A DNA stretch of 64,000 nucleotides from Antedon mediterranea (GCF_964355755.1 NC_092673.1:16995001-17059000); one strand, 5' to 3'. Shown: positions 35,269 to 48,380, counted from the stretch's first letter. The notes: generated from the letters alone by a model not told the origin. Numbers and translations: made by a program.

Positions 35269-35939
35269 GCCTACTAGCTAGACCTAGTAGTACTGTACGT
35301 AGAAAGGCATTAGGGCCAGGCCTAGCCTTCTACCTAGGCCTACTATTCTCTTTTAATCTAGGCCCTTGTAGGCTAGCCTAGTAATAATGATGTAAAGCGT
35401 TCAGAGAAACTTAAACCAATAGACGATTTTCGTGCTACGGAAGCCATCTTGCAGAATATGTACAAAAAATAAAAAATATATTTAGATTAATATTAAGATA
35501 ATAAATGTTTGCTGATGTCTTTAATATGACTGATAGCCCCCTGGACCAGTCCAGATCAAATTTGAGATAACAAATTAGGCCTATTATAAGAGATCTGTGG
35601 AGCCCAAAAGTCTTTAGTATGACTTTGTAGTCCCCAAAACATTTTTTCATAGCTTTCATTCAATCACCATTTTTTTAATTTATTCGGTATATAAAAATAT
35701 ATTACAAAACGACAGTCAAGGACTGAAATGAAATGTATTAGTTAATAATATTAAAGTTGGATACAAAAGAAACATATTGTGGTTTTGGTTTACAAGTTGA
35801 AATAATTAATTAGGCCAGACAAAATATATTGTTAAGTTACCACTCTTCCCTGATTTTTTTAGCCTCTTCTCTTTTTCTTTTCTGAGTGACAACAAAATAA
35901 CTAACAATTACGATAAATCATTACATTTTATTTTACCAA
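35269..35939. other. Intergenic, no gene recognised
   Basis: TAGGCCTA-rich up to 35390, then AT-rich sequence. Nothing codes. Confidence 0.5.
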
Positions 35940-37870
35940 CAGGAACAATTTTATTGCATTAAATAGTTTCTTAAAGTTGAAAATAGTGATTCATTTGTTC
36001 GTGTTTGAAGGAATTAGTATCACTTTATTTCAAGATGGTAGCATAAAACAATGTTGATGACCTATTAAAGCATAATACTTTAGTAAAAAAAAAAAAACGC
36101 CCTTGATGCTTAACAAGTATTTATATTTTTTGACCTTATAAAACAGGTATTCTAAAATGTGAAACCTCAATAATATATAGAGTATGATTTAAACACTAGT
36201 TCGTTTCCGTGAATATGTTTTAACTTCCTGTTTTTGCAGTTAAATCTTTTGCAAGATTGTTTGAGGAAGTCAGTATTGTATTTGGTGAATATTCATTTAT
36301 TTATGGTCAAACACAGTAAAATATTGTACATGGTTTGAAATTATTTTTGTTAAAAAAAAATATAAAAATCAGTTAAAAAGGTTAAAATTTGGTAAATACA
36401 GATAAAGCACATATAAATTCAGATAAAATACATCATTTAAAATACAAAATACAAGTAAGATTGGTGTGTGTAAGGGAACAGCATAAAATGACTACTGTTT
36501 CCATGTTTCATTGAATTGCCTGTTGGTTTTCCATCTTGGGTACACTAAACGCCTTGACTTGCTAAAAAATCACTCACCTGAACCGCATGAATGCGCAGTA
36601 AGCTCACTATTTGTTAGAGAAAGAAGACAGGATTTTTAGTCAAAATAACGATTTAGATTTATCTGCCAATAGTGATATCGATGTTTCACAAATAAGTAGT
36701 ATATTATGCTATTGAAATTAGTAAATTTTAGGTCATAATTTATTATTTCAAGCCTAGCTAGGCCTTCCTCTAGTAAGCCAGCCTTCAATTGGGCAAAAAC
36801 ATGCAGCCTGTCCACCAGGCTACAAACGAGATAGGCTAGTTTGTCTAGCCTAGGCCTAATATCGTCAAATGGTCATGATTAGAATGTCAAATGTCCACAA
36901 AATAATACTATTTATTTAGTATTCTTTCAAATAAATACAACTTGTAATGCAAACTTATGAACCAGAAAAAAAAATGTTGTATTTTGTTTGTAATAGTCTC
37001 TGATTTCCTACATATTTAAATAACTGTACAGGAAGTAATATATAGAACATTACATTATTGTTTCAGGTGCTGAAGGGTTAAGGGGGTGATTTATTATTTA
37101 TTATTTTATTAGCTGCCTTCACTATCCAATCAATGTATATGTCATCTACTGTAGTGTAATTAATTGTATAAACAGCCCCTTTAATTTAATGATATATTCA
37201 GCTTTCATCATCTATGCCATTTTCATCTATTCTATTTTCATCATCTATTCATCATTGATAGAAATTTCATTGATGCAATTTTCATCATAACCAATAACTT
37301 GCGTAAGCGACGTTTCATAGATTCTGGTTTCACCAAAATATGTTCCGCTTGATGTTAATGAATAGTTTTCAGTAATGACATCGAAGAGAGCTTAGTTGTA
37401 CAATCTTCATGGTAAATTCAAGCTAATTTACTACTGATGTTTATACTATGTATGCTGGTTTTGAATAAAATTGCATATAAGCAAGCTGCATCATTTTAAT
37501 CGTCCCTAGATAATTATACTAATTTATCAAACTAAATGATATTAAAGCTTGTTAATATTTATTTTATATAATGTCATAGTAAAATTTATTTTTCACAGCA
37601 TAGGTTTATCGTATTACTGTATGTTGACCAGGTTTATAAGATGTTCTATCCACAAATTTTAGAGAATGGCAGGCACTAAATCAACAGAAAAAAAAATAAC
37701 ATTGATAAAAAAAAAGATTCTTGACAATCACAACAGGTTCAATGCAGATCACTTAACCTTAAAGAAGGCAAGACTGATTGAGGAAGTAATGTAATTCACA
37801 GAATAAGGAAATAGGGTGTTGGCCCTTGGTATAACAATAAGCATCTTATAATAGGCAGCTTTATGATCGG
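35940..37870 (+). repeat. Direct segmental duplication, copy 1
   Basis: 35940-36125 matches 42385-42570 and 37765-37860 matches 44205-44300, with the same offset (about 6440), so a block of about 1.9 kb was duplicated and has diverged. Shared words: GGTAGCATAAA, GATGACCTATTA, GCAAGACTGA, and GCATAACAATAA versus TATAACAATAA. Confidence 0.65.
37666..37794 (+). CDS. Small ORF, 42 codons, lysine-rich (doubtful)
   Basis: ATG at 37666, TAA at 37792-37794. Begins MAGTKSTEKKITLIKKK and ends KKARLIEEVM. Its last 10 codons correspond to the duplicated segment near 44200 (ARLTLKVM-stop). Unrecognised; could be a relic first exon of a ROCO paralogue or chance. Confidence 0.2.
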   Translation: MAGTKSTEKKITLIKKKILDNHNRFNADHLTLKKARLIEEVM

Positions 37871-38052
37871 ACTGTGCAATTTTGAATGTAAAAATGTTAT
37901 TTTATCATGTATGTTTCTTTAGATTCAGTGTGTAAATGTGAGTTGTAATAGTATAGTTATTTATTTCATTTTATAATACTGTATTTTTACTTGTTGTAAT
38001 TGTACAATGATCGTTTAGTAGCCTATCAAACAGTATTTATACAAATAATTAA

Positions 38053-38681
38053 AGACACCTTCCCTATGTTTTTTAGATCTATTTTAAAATCACAAACTAT
38101 ATTTAATGTAAAAATAATACTATATGGTCCTATTGCGATAACTTTTTTCGTCTTTAAATGGTTAAAAATGTGAAAAATAAGTCGATTCTAATAATTATAG
38201 CGGCCCGCTATAAATCCCAAAATGCATTGCGCGTGGATTGATATTTCTGTTTTTCTTCTGTAATTCACCCACTTTTCGATCGATCGTGAGGCAAAAACAA
38301 ATGGAATCGACTCCTAACTTTTCAGCGAAAATACCGGGTTTTCCCCAATTTGTATCAACGGAGTCTGGCAAAAATAGAAAGACAATTAATGCAGCAACTA
38401 TACAACGTCAGGCTAGGTATATAGCTAGCGCCGTACTATGTTTACGTTACCGATGTTTACCAGCTAGGCCTACAAAACTAAGCCTAGCTAGGCCAGGCCT
38501 AAAGACCGTCCACGAGAGGTCAGTCGCCGCGAGCTACTTAGGTAGTGCATTGTTTCTCACTTTTTATCATAATTTACCATAAAACGTACATTTAAGACAA
38601 GGAATGACCTGGTTTAATGTTTTTAAAGTAATATATATGTATTATTTTTACAAAACGTCACAAATTGTAGGGAAGGTGTCT
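38053..38681. mobile_element. TTAA-flanked MITE (piggyBac-type), 629 bp
   Basis: Ends AGACACCTTCCCTA and inverse, bounded by TTAA at 38049-38052 and 38682-38685. No transposase; the 114-codon frame inside (38238-38582) is not similar to anything I know. Confidence 0.72.
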
Positions 38682-39203
38682 TTAATGTTTTATATTCTAA
38701 TGGTACAAACAATGGCATCTAGTGTTAATATGTCAACAAATGACAAAACAATCCTATAGGCCTAGCTAGTAATAGCAATTAGCCTAGCAAGGTAGAATGG
38801 CAGCAATTCTATTACGAAATTTCGACAGGCAACTGAAACTTATCTACTAATTCTAAAAACTAACTAAAGGATTGACTAATTCTGGTTTTTTTTCTCCAAG
38901 ATTTCATGTCTTGTAGAGATTAAAGATTAAGAGATTAATTAATCAAAATCATAAAAACAATCTCAAGCTATAAATTGAATTGCTTTTTTTGTCTAATTTA
39001 ATACATGTACCTCAAACCTGCCAACTTTTTCAGTGGCCAATGCGCGAAACATTAAATTAAATTGTATATAGCGCCCTCTATGTTATAATAACTTGAAAAA
39101 TGCCCTGAGCTGTATGTTAAATTTTTCGCCGAATTGAGTTTGGCTTTCCTGTACTACTGTACCTCAACCATAAAATACAAATAAACATAGGCTTTAATAG
39201 GCC

Positions 39204-39828
39204 GGTCAGTCTAATTACCGAAAACAACCGCAAATAACCAAAACAACTGAAAACATTTACTCCTCACAATAATTGTGAATACATTAATCCATAGTATAGA
39301 AAGTAAATTGACTATGGTTAATCATGATCAATTTAATTATAGATTATCAAAGATAATAATACAAAAATGATATTTTAAGAATATTGATAATATTAGAGAC
39401 TATATAAAGTATACTTAAAAAATAAAACAAGCTCACGATAAAGGATTCAATAAAATCTATTCAGTAAAATTACTGTAGTCGAGTAAATAACGTTTTTATC
39501 CTTAATCACTTCAGTATAGTGACGAAAAAGCAAAGTTAGGTAAAATCATGCTTTGTTTTTGAAAATCTAAAGACTAAAAACGAAATGTGTTTATAGATTT
39601 TGGAAGTAAATGTAGTCTATTTTGTGCACACTACCATTTCGTAGGATCTTCCTTGGCTTTTGCGCGTGTGGTTTTCTCTCTGTACGGTCTTAGCTTTAGA
39701 AACACTCATCAATAGAGAGCGACATTAAAAAAAATATTAATTTTTTATTTTGTTTTTGGTTTGTTTGTTTTCGGTTGTTTTCGGTTGTTTGTGGTTGTTT
39801 TCGGTTATTTTCGGTAATTAGACTGACC
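39204..39828. mobile_element. Inverted-repeat element with GGTCAGTCTAATTACCG ends
   Basis: The left end, followed by AAAACAACCGCAAATAACC, is mirrored at 39765-39828 where GGTTGTTTTCGG is tandemly repeated. About 625 bp, TSD unclear. Confidence 0.65.
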
Positions 39829-40062
39829 CGCTTAGGCTATTTATGCTCAAATTAAATGAAATGTAGTCTTGGACTATTTTCCCTTCAAAATAGGCAAGTT
39901 AATTTCAAAATAATGTTTTTCTGAATATTTTTTTTTTGATGCGTAAGAAATAGCTACATATGCGTGAGGCATAACAAAATTGGACCTCATGCGTGAGACT
40001 CATGCATTATGCATAAGAGTTGGCAGGTGTACAGTATACCATTTTCCTCATCAATGCCATTT

Positions 40063-40640
40063 TCATCATCTGCAATTTTCACCATCAATACAATTTTTAC
40101 CATCAATATAATTTTCAGCATCGATACAATTTTCACCGTCAATACATTTTTCACCATCAATACAATTTTCGCCATCAGTACAATTTTCACCATCAATACA
40201 ATTTTCACCATCAATTTAATTTTCAGCATCGATACAATTTTCACCATCAATACAATTTTCACAATCAATACAATTTTCACCACCAGTACAATTTTCACCA
40301 TCAGTACAATTTTCAGCATCAATACAATTTTCACCATCAATACAATTTTCACCATCAATACAATTTTCACCATCAGTACAATTTTCACCATCAGTACAAT
40401 TTTCACCATCAGTACAATTTTCACCATCAGTACAATTTTCACCATCAATACAATTTTCACCATCAATACGATTTTCACCATCAATACAATTTTCACCATC
40501 AGTACAATTTTCACCATCAGTACAATTTTCACCATCAATACAATTTTCACCATCAATACAATTTTCACCATCAATACAATTTTCACCATCAATACAATTT
40601 TCACCATCAATACAATTTTCATTATCTGTGCCATTTTATT
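40063..40640 (+). repeat. 18-bp minisatellite, about 31 copies
   Basis: Unit CAATACAATTTTCACCAT with variants (CAGTACAATTTTCACCAT, CAATACAATTTTCAGCAT). Being a multiple of three without stops, it gives open frames of 216-243 codons in three frames on both strands, none credible. Related words (ATTTTCATCATCTATGCC) occur at 37200-37290. Confidence 0.95.
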
Positions 40641-40734
40641 GATGCAATTTTCATCATGATGATGATTAGGTTTAAAAAAGGTGGTAAAAAACTTTTTTTT
40701 GGAACCAGAGGCTTCCATTGGTACACCAAAGAGA

Positions 40735-41105
40735 CGTAAAAAAATGAATTCATAAAAAATGCAATATATAATATGTTATGTACCCAATATATCGTTTATT
40801 ATTGTTCTGAAAAAATACTAAATAATAATGATATACATTCCAAAAATTTATAAATTAACATATTTCTCGTTTTCGGCAGGAAATTTAACTGAAAATATTG
40901 GAATCTAATATCAAATAACCAGGCCGTTTATATTGTTAAGTTGGAATAAATTCCAGTTGATAAAGTAATTGTTAACAATAACTAAATATGAATATCAATC
41001 AATATGTTATTACAAAATAGAAACAAAAATCATTATAAGAATGTTGTAAACATTTAAAAATAAATCACTTTGGGAATTGACAATTTAATAATTATCATTG
41101 TCAAA
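40735..41105. other. Intergenic AT-rich stretch, nothing seen
   Basis: No coding pattern, repeat or inverted repeat recognised. Confidence 0.4.
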
Positions 41106-41109
41106 TTGA

Positions 41110-41970
41110 CCTTATAATATACTAGCAATTTTACCCGCCCGAGGTTTCAAACTTAGTTTAAAGCCTTCTCAGTACATAACACCCGACTCCAATAACACCC
41201 GACTCCAGTATCTCCCTATACTCACCAACCCCCACCCCTCTTCAATAACACCCCACACTCTTTTAAAAAAAAAATAAATTCTTCCCCCAACAAATTCAAT
41301 TCAACTTTAGCTTCAAAATGAGAGGGGTATACATAGCTATGATATGCCTATGGTTTAAGTACGTTGTAAACTGTGTAAATGAATAGGTGTCATATTGGCT
41401 GATAATTAAAATATCTAATTTTGGTATTGTGCCCTCCCCCCCCCCCCAGCCTTCTTTTTCCTTTAGCCATCCCAGCCACAATTAACTAACCTTAACTCTA
41501 GCCCAGGACAGTTCAAATGTAGTAACTTCATTACGCCAGTATTTCGGCTCCCCCTCCTCCCTCCTCCCCTCCTTCCCAACACACCCCAGATACTGGGTGA
41601 TGTGTTTAGACGGTTCCAGTACTAATAATGTTAGCCATCACTCCAACCCATAATCCCTCAGTGGCAGTTTTCAAATGTAGTTTAAAACGTTCCCAGTACA
41701 GTTTCAGTCATGGTGATAGGCCTACATCCCCACCCCAAACTCCCAGCCCCTTCCCAGTGATAATTAAAATACTTTAACAATTTCCTACCACAATTCTGGT
41801 CAATTTTATAGCCTACCACCCTTACCCTGAGCAAAATCTCCACTATCCCCTGAACCCCAACTCTCACACCCTATCTCCCCACCCACCTCTCCCACTAAAT
41901 CCCCAGACTTTTTGAAATGTAGTTTAAAACCTTCCCGGTACAATTGCGATCATTTTGATACCCCATATGT
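41110..41970. repeat. C-rich diverged repeats
   Basis: Three diverged copies of AGTTTAAA(A)C(C/G)TTCCCAGTAC near 41155, 41685 and 41930 within pyrimidine-rich sequence. Possibly an old tandem or transposon remnant. Confidence 0.4.
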
Positions 41971-42384
41971 ATGGTTACATGCAGAAACAGAAATTTTTAT
42001 AATGAACAAACATCGAAAGTATTTTCACATTTAATTTTTCCTTTTCTCTTCATGTCAAGCAATTTCTGTTATTTTCTTCATCACGTCTGTCTAATGAGTG
42101 AGTTCTCTCCTTTCAATTAGTTTAGTATGTCAACTTCAGATATTTGGGTAGTCTACAAGTAGGTTCTAGAATGTGTTTTGACATAATTTTAGTAAAAAGA
42201 TAAATATATTGCCACATATGGTGTTTCATACATATGCTAATTTATCGATTATCGAAAAAAAAAATTGAAACGCTATCCGGTGGACTAACATAAAAAAGAG
42301 AATATTAACTACAGACTTGGGGCAAGTCGTCTAATATTTGGGCAACTAATCTTTGTTATATGGATGATTTTACCAATGTACAGA

Positions 42385-44330
42385 AACAATTTTATTGCAT
42401 TAAATATTTTTTCTTTAGTTTAAAATGTATGTCAGTATAGCGATTCATTTGTTCATGTTTGAAAGAGTTGGTGTCAGTTTATTTCAAAATGGTAGCATAA
42501 ATCAATGTCGATGACCTATTACAATATAGTACACTCTCCCTCCCCTGAAATTGACACTTAACAAGTATATAACTTTACTTATTCAATTTAACTTTACAAT
42601 CAATTGTGTCAATAATTAATGCATTTTAAGTTAAAGGCCAAAACTTGAATAGGGAAAGCTGATATGTTTTGGTCTTTTTTGTCATAATTGTTAATGAAGT
42701 TTTTATTTTATATTTTTATATTATGAGAGTGACAAATAAAGTATTTTCACAAATATATATATTTTGGCCTTATGTGTACAATATAAATATAAAAAAAGAT
42801 TTTCTAAGTTTAAACACTCAAGTCGCTAGCATTACAAAGAATATACAATTTATTTTTAAAGAATTGTAGGTTAAAAAAAATGTCCTAAATAGGATATTTT
42901 TTGCAGTTTAATAAGCATGGCAGATTTGCTCCTGTATACTGAAATCCATTAAAGATATATCGTCACCTGGAAAATATATATATATATTTCTTGAATATGC
43001 AATTTTAATGTCATAATATTAATAGTTAAAATAGTGAAAATAAAATTTTGTACTTGAAAATAATGCAAAAAATAGTCAAATTATCAGACAATGGGTTGAA
43101 ACTGCAGAATTCCCTATTCAAAGTTTGATTTATTAATCTTCATTTTTCATGTTTTTGGGGGACAATATATCCAGTACCCTGTGGACCCCTGTTGAATAAA
43201 TTTGAACCTGGTGAACTTAAGAACAACAATAATTAATGTTTAAATTTAAGCAACAACAAAATAAAGCTTATTGACTGATGATTGACAGTTTGGATGTATT
43301 TGTCATTGTCATGATAATAAAACAATTTAAAATAAAAAAGTAAACAAAATGTTTTTATTGTTCATGTGGATTGTTATTTTTTGTTTAATTTTGCATAAAG
43401 CATGCACACTACTCACAGATAGTGTATCTTAGTTTCATTATGCAAATTACGATTTTGTAGGTTAGATATTCATAATTAGGTGATACATTTTATATAAGGG
43501 CACTCTCCATACTAATGGGGAATTTAGGTGTAAGTTTCATTTTGATTGGTTCAGAAATGGTAATGGTAACATGCATAGTGAACAGGCTTGATGTGGGTTT
43601 TGTTTATTATATATAATTTAAATTTATATAAATTATTTAATAATTAAGTTAATATAAATATCAGGATAAGGATAAAACTGGTCAACAATTGTGGACAAAT
43701 ATTTCACTGTCACCTATCACCATCCTCAGAATTCTATTTCCTATGGTGATGTCCAGAAGAGGATTAGTTGGAATCGGAATTAGAATGCTGTGAGAGTATC
43801 ACTGAAATATTCATTACAAAATATCATGTTGTTTACAACTAACACATAAGAATAATCATTTGTGAATTTAAATACTTGGTAATATCATGAAGGAAATAAA
43901 AAAGATTACATTATTTTTTCCTCCATGATAGTACACAGTGTGTCTTGCTTTTGTGTGTACACTCTTTTATTGACTTAACCAGCTTGACTGGATATCCAGA
44001 TGCCAATTGTGTAGTAAAATGATTTCACTTAACCAACTTGACTGGACAATATGCAGATACCAATTGTGTAGTAAAATGATTTATATGCTCTAGTTAACAT
44101 GTTTTTTACAAAAGGTTGTTCTTTGTTAATATGAAGTATAGAAACTACTTATAATAATAATATAAGTTGACAACTTATATTTTCTGTTATTTTTCAGTAT
44201 GCAAGACTGACTCTCAAAGTCATGTGATACACAGAACGCTGTAAACTAGGTGTTGGCACTTAGCATAACAATAAACACCTTTGACGATGGACCAGAGAAT
44301 GGAGGAATATTCAGACATGAACCTACAAGG
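42385..44330 (+). repeat. Direct segmental duplication, copy 2 (upstream of gene B)
   Basis: Partner of 35940-37870. It ends at the candidate first exon of gene B, so the other copy may be a displaced duplicate of the gene B promoter region. No gene inside apart from that exon. Confidence 0.6.
44198..44330 (+). CDS. Gene B candidate upstream exon with alternative start
   Basis: Bounded by acceptor atttttcag and a strong donor agg|gtaagt. ATG at 44287 gives MDQRMEEYSDMNLQ and leaves in phase 2, which joins in frame to 48742 (GG+G) to read ...LQGNKLEEALHRND. If instead spliced to 48296 it becomes an upstream ORF that stops before 48373. Only the 44287-44330 part would be coding; the rest would be 5' UTR. 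The segment is part of a duplicated block, so caution is due. Confidence 0.4.
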
Positions 44331-44619
44331 GTAAGTTATGGTTACCAATACCAGCAACTCTTTATGAATTTATTGTTAGCCTGTGAGTTATATTATTCTT
44401 GTTTGTATTTCATTACAGTAATTTGACTTTTTAAGCTCTTTGTCATTTGAAAGTTACAAATAAACAGTACAGTTAAACAAACGCAAGACACATGAATTAT
44501 GATTTATCTAATCCAGCAGAAGTATGTTGTGTGAGAACATAGATTACAATTTTGTTTGTGATAAACTTACAGAAGCTCTGTCTACACTATCAAACTACAG
44601 TATTTGGACAAAAAGGTCA

Positions 44620-46445
44620 GGTCAGGTCGTACAGATCATCTTCAGGCAGTAACACCAGCATACAGGTCATCTTCATTCCAGTGGTGGCGCCAGCGGGGGG
44701 GCTACGAGGGCTCTAGCCCCCTCGTCAGGGAGCCTAGCCCCCCCGTCGGGGAACACGGGTACTTTTTGTCGGGGAATATAATATACAGTAAAAAACGTTC
44801 GCGTTCACTTCATATAGCTTCAGCGCCTAGAAAACTACGACGTTCCATTGACCGTGAGAGTACGTCAGAGGGCTAATATGCACTTTTATGCATTCATTAT
44901 TGCCAGCGATCTAACTTACTACTAAACATTAGCTTGGTACGCACTTGTCTGGCGGTATCCCTTTGTACGAATCGTTCAACGTTGGGTCGAGACGCGTGAT
45001 ATCAAGTTTCATCCAGGGACCAAAATGTGTAATGTAGTTATTTTCCAGGCGAAGTTTACAGACGGTTACCGAAGGGAACACAGGTACTTTTTGTCGGGGA
45101 ATATAATATAGAGTAAAAAGCGTTCGCGTTCACTTCGTAGCTAGCTTCAGCGCCTAGAAAACCGCGACGTTTCATTGACCGTGAGAGTACGTCAGAGTGA
45201 TATTATGCACTTTATATGCATTCATTATTTCAAGCGATCTAACTTACTACTAAACAATAGCTAGGTACGCACTTGTCTGGCGGTATCCCTTTGTACGAAT
45301 CGTTCAACGTTGGGTCGAGACGCGTGATATCATGTTCCATCCAGGAACCAAAATGTGTACTGTAGTTATTTTCCAGGCGAAGTTTACAGACGGTTACGTC
45401 GTGTACTGCGTCGACGTACGCTACACTACAGCAAAAACGAATTATGTTAATTGTTCGTATGTTCACCAATTTTTTAATTTACAAGTAACCTTCTGTACCG
45501 TGGGGCACCTAAAATAAATTTTTCATCCATTACTATTACTAAACAAAAAAATATGCCCTTTTCGATTAGCCAACATCTTATTATAGCTAAGTTATAACAT
45601 TTTCAATATCCTGTATGTCATGAATTTCTCACCACTCGGAAGTCCAGATGGTACGCACGCATACACCTGGGAGGAATAAACTTATTTCCCCGACTGAAAA
45701 AGGTCTACTCTTGCGTTTTTTAAGCCTCTAGGCCTGATGTTTCCAAAGTATAAAATGCAATTTTTTGAAGACCTGCAGCTCTAGTTTTAAATATTTTCTT
45801 AGCTCAGCCCCAACAATAAAGCTGGTCATATTTCGAAGCTCAGTCACAACCATGATAGGGACGTCTATATTTTGTTTCATGTTTTGAAGTATGATAAGTC
45901 AAATTTCAGGGACGTCCAACTCTATTTTTCTAAATTTTCTTTGAACATTTATTTTTTAAATTGAAAAATATGGATTGAAACAGTCATCGCGCATCGTTTT
46001 TTTACACGCAGTATTTTATTTATGCATTATAAAAAAATGGAAAAAATGGCTACCCTAAATCTGATTAAAAAGACCTCAAATGACGCTAGAACGCGTGGCT
46101 CCCGAGGGCTTCGCCCCCCTGGACCCCCACCGGGGGCCCTTGGCGGCCCCCTGGCCCCCAGCCTAGTGATGCTCGCATAGCCCCCTCGTCGGGGAATGTA
46201 GCCTCCGCGTCGCGAAGATCCTGGCGCCACCCCTGCTTCATTCAGTAACACCAGCATACACATCATCTTCATTCAGTAACACCAGCATACAGGTTATCTT
46301 CATTCAGTAACACCAGCATACACATCATCTTCATTCAGTAACACCAGCATACACGTCATCTTCATTCAGTAACACCAGCATACACGTCATCTTCATTCAG
46401 TAACACCAGCATACAGGTCATCTTCATTCAGTACACTAGCATACA
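44620..46445 (+). repeat. 31-bp minisatellite split by a hAT-like insertion
   Basis: Unit TTCATTCAGTAACACCAGCA-TACAGGTCATC. About two copies at 44620-44678 and six to seven at 46236-46445. Uninterrupted units supply the empty-site sequence. Confidence 0.85.
44679..46235. mobile_element. hAT-like element with 8-bp TSD
   Basis: Ends CAGTGGTGGCGCCAG and, inverted, CAGGGGTGGCGCCAG; flanks CTTCATTC at 44671-44678 and 46236-46243. CAGNG ends with 8-bp TSD are typical of hAT. 1557 bp, no transposase. 44751-45070 is tandemly repeated at 45070-45407. Part of the body is shared with 7984-9045. Confidence 0.85.
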
Positions 46446-46780
46446 GATACAAGTTAATTGTCGTTGCCTTTAATGCAAAGGTATCTGTCTGATGGAATTA
46501 TATTTTATACATGCTGTATGTATGAAACACATACAGTAATGTTGAAATATAAAATGTTTCTGCTGGAATAGCTTTTCATTCTGATAATACTGAAAGTTTC
46601 CATCCATTTGTATATCCAGTAAGCAATTGATTATTATCAGTATTGCCTTTGTACCACACAGTTACTGTGACACAAACAATTGGTATTTTTTGCATTGCAT
46701 TGTTTTGAATACAACACACATATTAGGAATTAATGATGAATCGCACTAGTTTCTTTTATTTCCTGAAAATTATTTGTAAA

Positions 46781-46884
46781 GCTCTGTCTACACCACCATA
46801 TATGGACATGATGAGGTCATATCACTACCCTATTTGAGAACATAACAATTTCTTTGTCAAGTTTGATATTGTAGACAGAGCTGT
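46781..46884. mobile_element. Short MITE, AGCTCTGTCTACA ends
   Basis: AAGCTCTGTCTACAC at the left pairs with TTGTAGACAGAGCT at the right; 104 bp. A solo end (AAGCTCTGTCTACACTATCAAAC) lies at 44575. The flanking 46446-46780 has nothing else. Confidence 0.7.
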
Positions 46885-46906
46885 GGTTTGTCTAACAAAA
46901 GCTATG

Positions 46907-47749
46907 CATTTAATAACCTCAGGCTACAGAGTTGGAGATATGAACATTTAATAACCTCAGGCTACAGAGTTGGAGATATGAACATTTAATAACCTCAGGC
47001 TACAGAGTTGGAGATATGAACATTTAATAACCTCAGGCTACAGAGTTGGAGATATGAACATTTAATAACCTCAGGCTACAGAGTTGGAGATATGAACATT
47101 TAATAACCTCAGGCTACAGAGTTGGAGATATGAACATTTAATAACCTCAGGCTACAGAGTTGGAGATATGAACATTTAATAACCTCAGGCTACAGAGTTG
47201 GAGATATGAACATTTAATAACCTCAGGCTACAGAGTTGGAGATATGAACATTTAATAACCTCAGGCTACAGAGTTGGAGATATGAACATTTAATAACCTC
47301 AGGCTACAGAGTTGGAGATATGAACATTTAATAACCTCAGGCTACAGAGTTGGAGATATGAACATTTAATAACCTCAGGCTACAGAGTTGGAGATATGAA
47401 CATTTAATAACCTCAGGCTACAGAGTTGGAGATATGAACATTTAATAACCTCAGGCTACAGAGTTGGAGATATGAACATTTAATAACCTCAGGCTACAGA
47501 GTTGGAGATATGAACATTTAATAACCTCAGGCTACAGAGTTGGAGATATGAACATTTAATAACCTCAGGCTACAGAGTTGGAGATATGAACATTTAATAA
47601 CCTCAGGCTACAGAGTTGGAGATATGAACATTTAATAACCTCAGGCTACAGAGTTGGAGATATGAACATTTAATAACCTCAGGCTACAGAGTTGGAGATA
47701 TGAACATTTAATAACCTCAGGCTACAGAGTTGGAGATATGAACATTTAA
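46907..47749 (+). repeat. 38-bp minisatellite, about 22 essentially identical copies
   Basis: Unit AACATTTAATAACCTCAGGC-TACAGAGTTGGAGATATG. I saw no substitutions between internal copies, which suggests a recent expansion. It sits between the two candidate gene B first exons. Confidence 0.97.
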
Positions 47750-48295
47750 AATCAGACAAGATAGTATCAGACAATTTGATAGCTATAAAGATGTATTATT
47801 CCCCATTTAAAAATAATAATTCATTTTTTTGGTTGAATGCCATTTTAATGTCCCATAATAGGTATCCACTGTGACCAAAAATTTGATTGAAAACATTTTT
47901 TTACCTGAAAAAGCAAAAAATTAATCAATTTGGCTGCCTTTGTGTAAAGTGAAAACGTTATTTCTTTTCGTTTTTTTGTGTACAGAAGTGATTAACTTTA
48001 TTAAAACTACAAAATAACCAGCTATTAAAAGTCTGATTTAATTAATCTTCATTTTTCATGTTTTTGGGTGACAATCTTTAAACTTATATTTTAACAAAAT
48101 GACATTGTTGTGAGTATCAGTAGCTGTATCTCAATGTACAAATATAATAAGCAAAAGCTAAATCAAAACAACAAAGTAAAACAGCCAGCATCAGAAACAT
48201 CTATATTACTTCAATAGGAATTTAGATAGTTTATATAGAAATACAGATAGTTTACATCCCAGGAAAGATTAAATGTTTACCTTTTATATTTTCAG
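47750..48295. other. Upstream region of gene B, no gene
   Basis: TTAATCTTCATTTTTCATGT (48041) is repeated from 43131, a short dispersed repeat. No promoter motif could be assigned. Confidence 0.4.
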
Positions 48296-48380
48296 AAGAG
48301 AATGTGTAGGCTTACTTTTATACTAGAAGCTATCAGCATTAATTATTGTTAAATGAAGACATTGTATTGAAAATGGAAAG
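48296..48380 (+). CDS. Gene B exon with start codon (48373)
   Basis: Acceptor atattttcag at 48295, donor aag|gtaggt. ATG at 48373 gives MER with the last codon split (phase 2). A short upstream ORF (ATG 48354, five codons) precedes it. 48296-48372 would be 5' UTR. The in-phase junction to NKLEEAL in the next exon supports it. Confidence 0.6.

Noticed and set aside
38238-38582. 114-codon frame as a gene
   Set aside because: Sits wholly within a TTAA-flanked MITE and has no recognisable domain or splice context.
39987-40739. Frames of 216-243 codons (poly KIVLMV, TIFTIN, YNFHHQ)
   Set aside because: An 18-bp repeat without stops is open in several frames on both strands at once; not protein-like.
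46027-46272. Minus-strand frame rich in Gly, Pro and Arg
   Set aside because: Low-complexity reading of the GC-rich right end of a hAT-like element.
46907-47749. CRISPR-like array
   Set aside because: Units are contiguous with no unique spacers, and the DNA is eukaryotic. The same holds for the 62-, 84- and 99-bp arrays.
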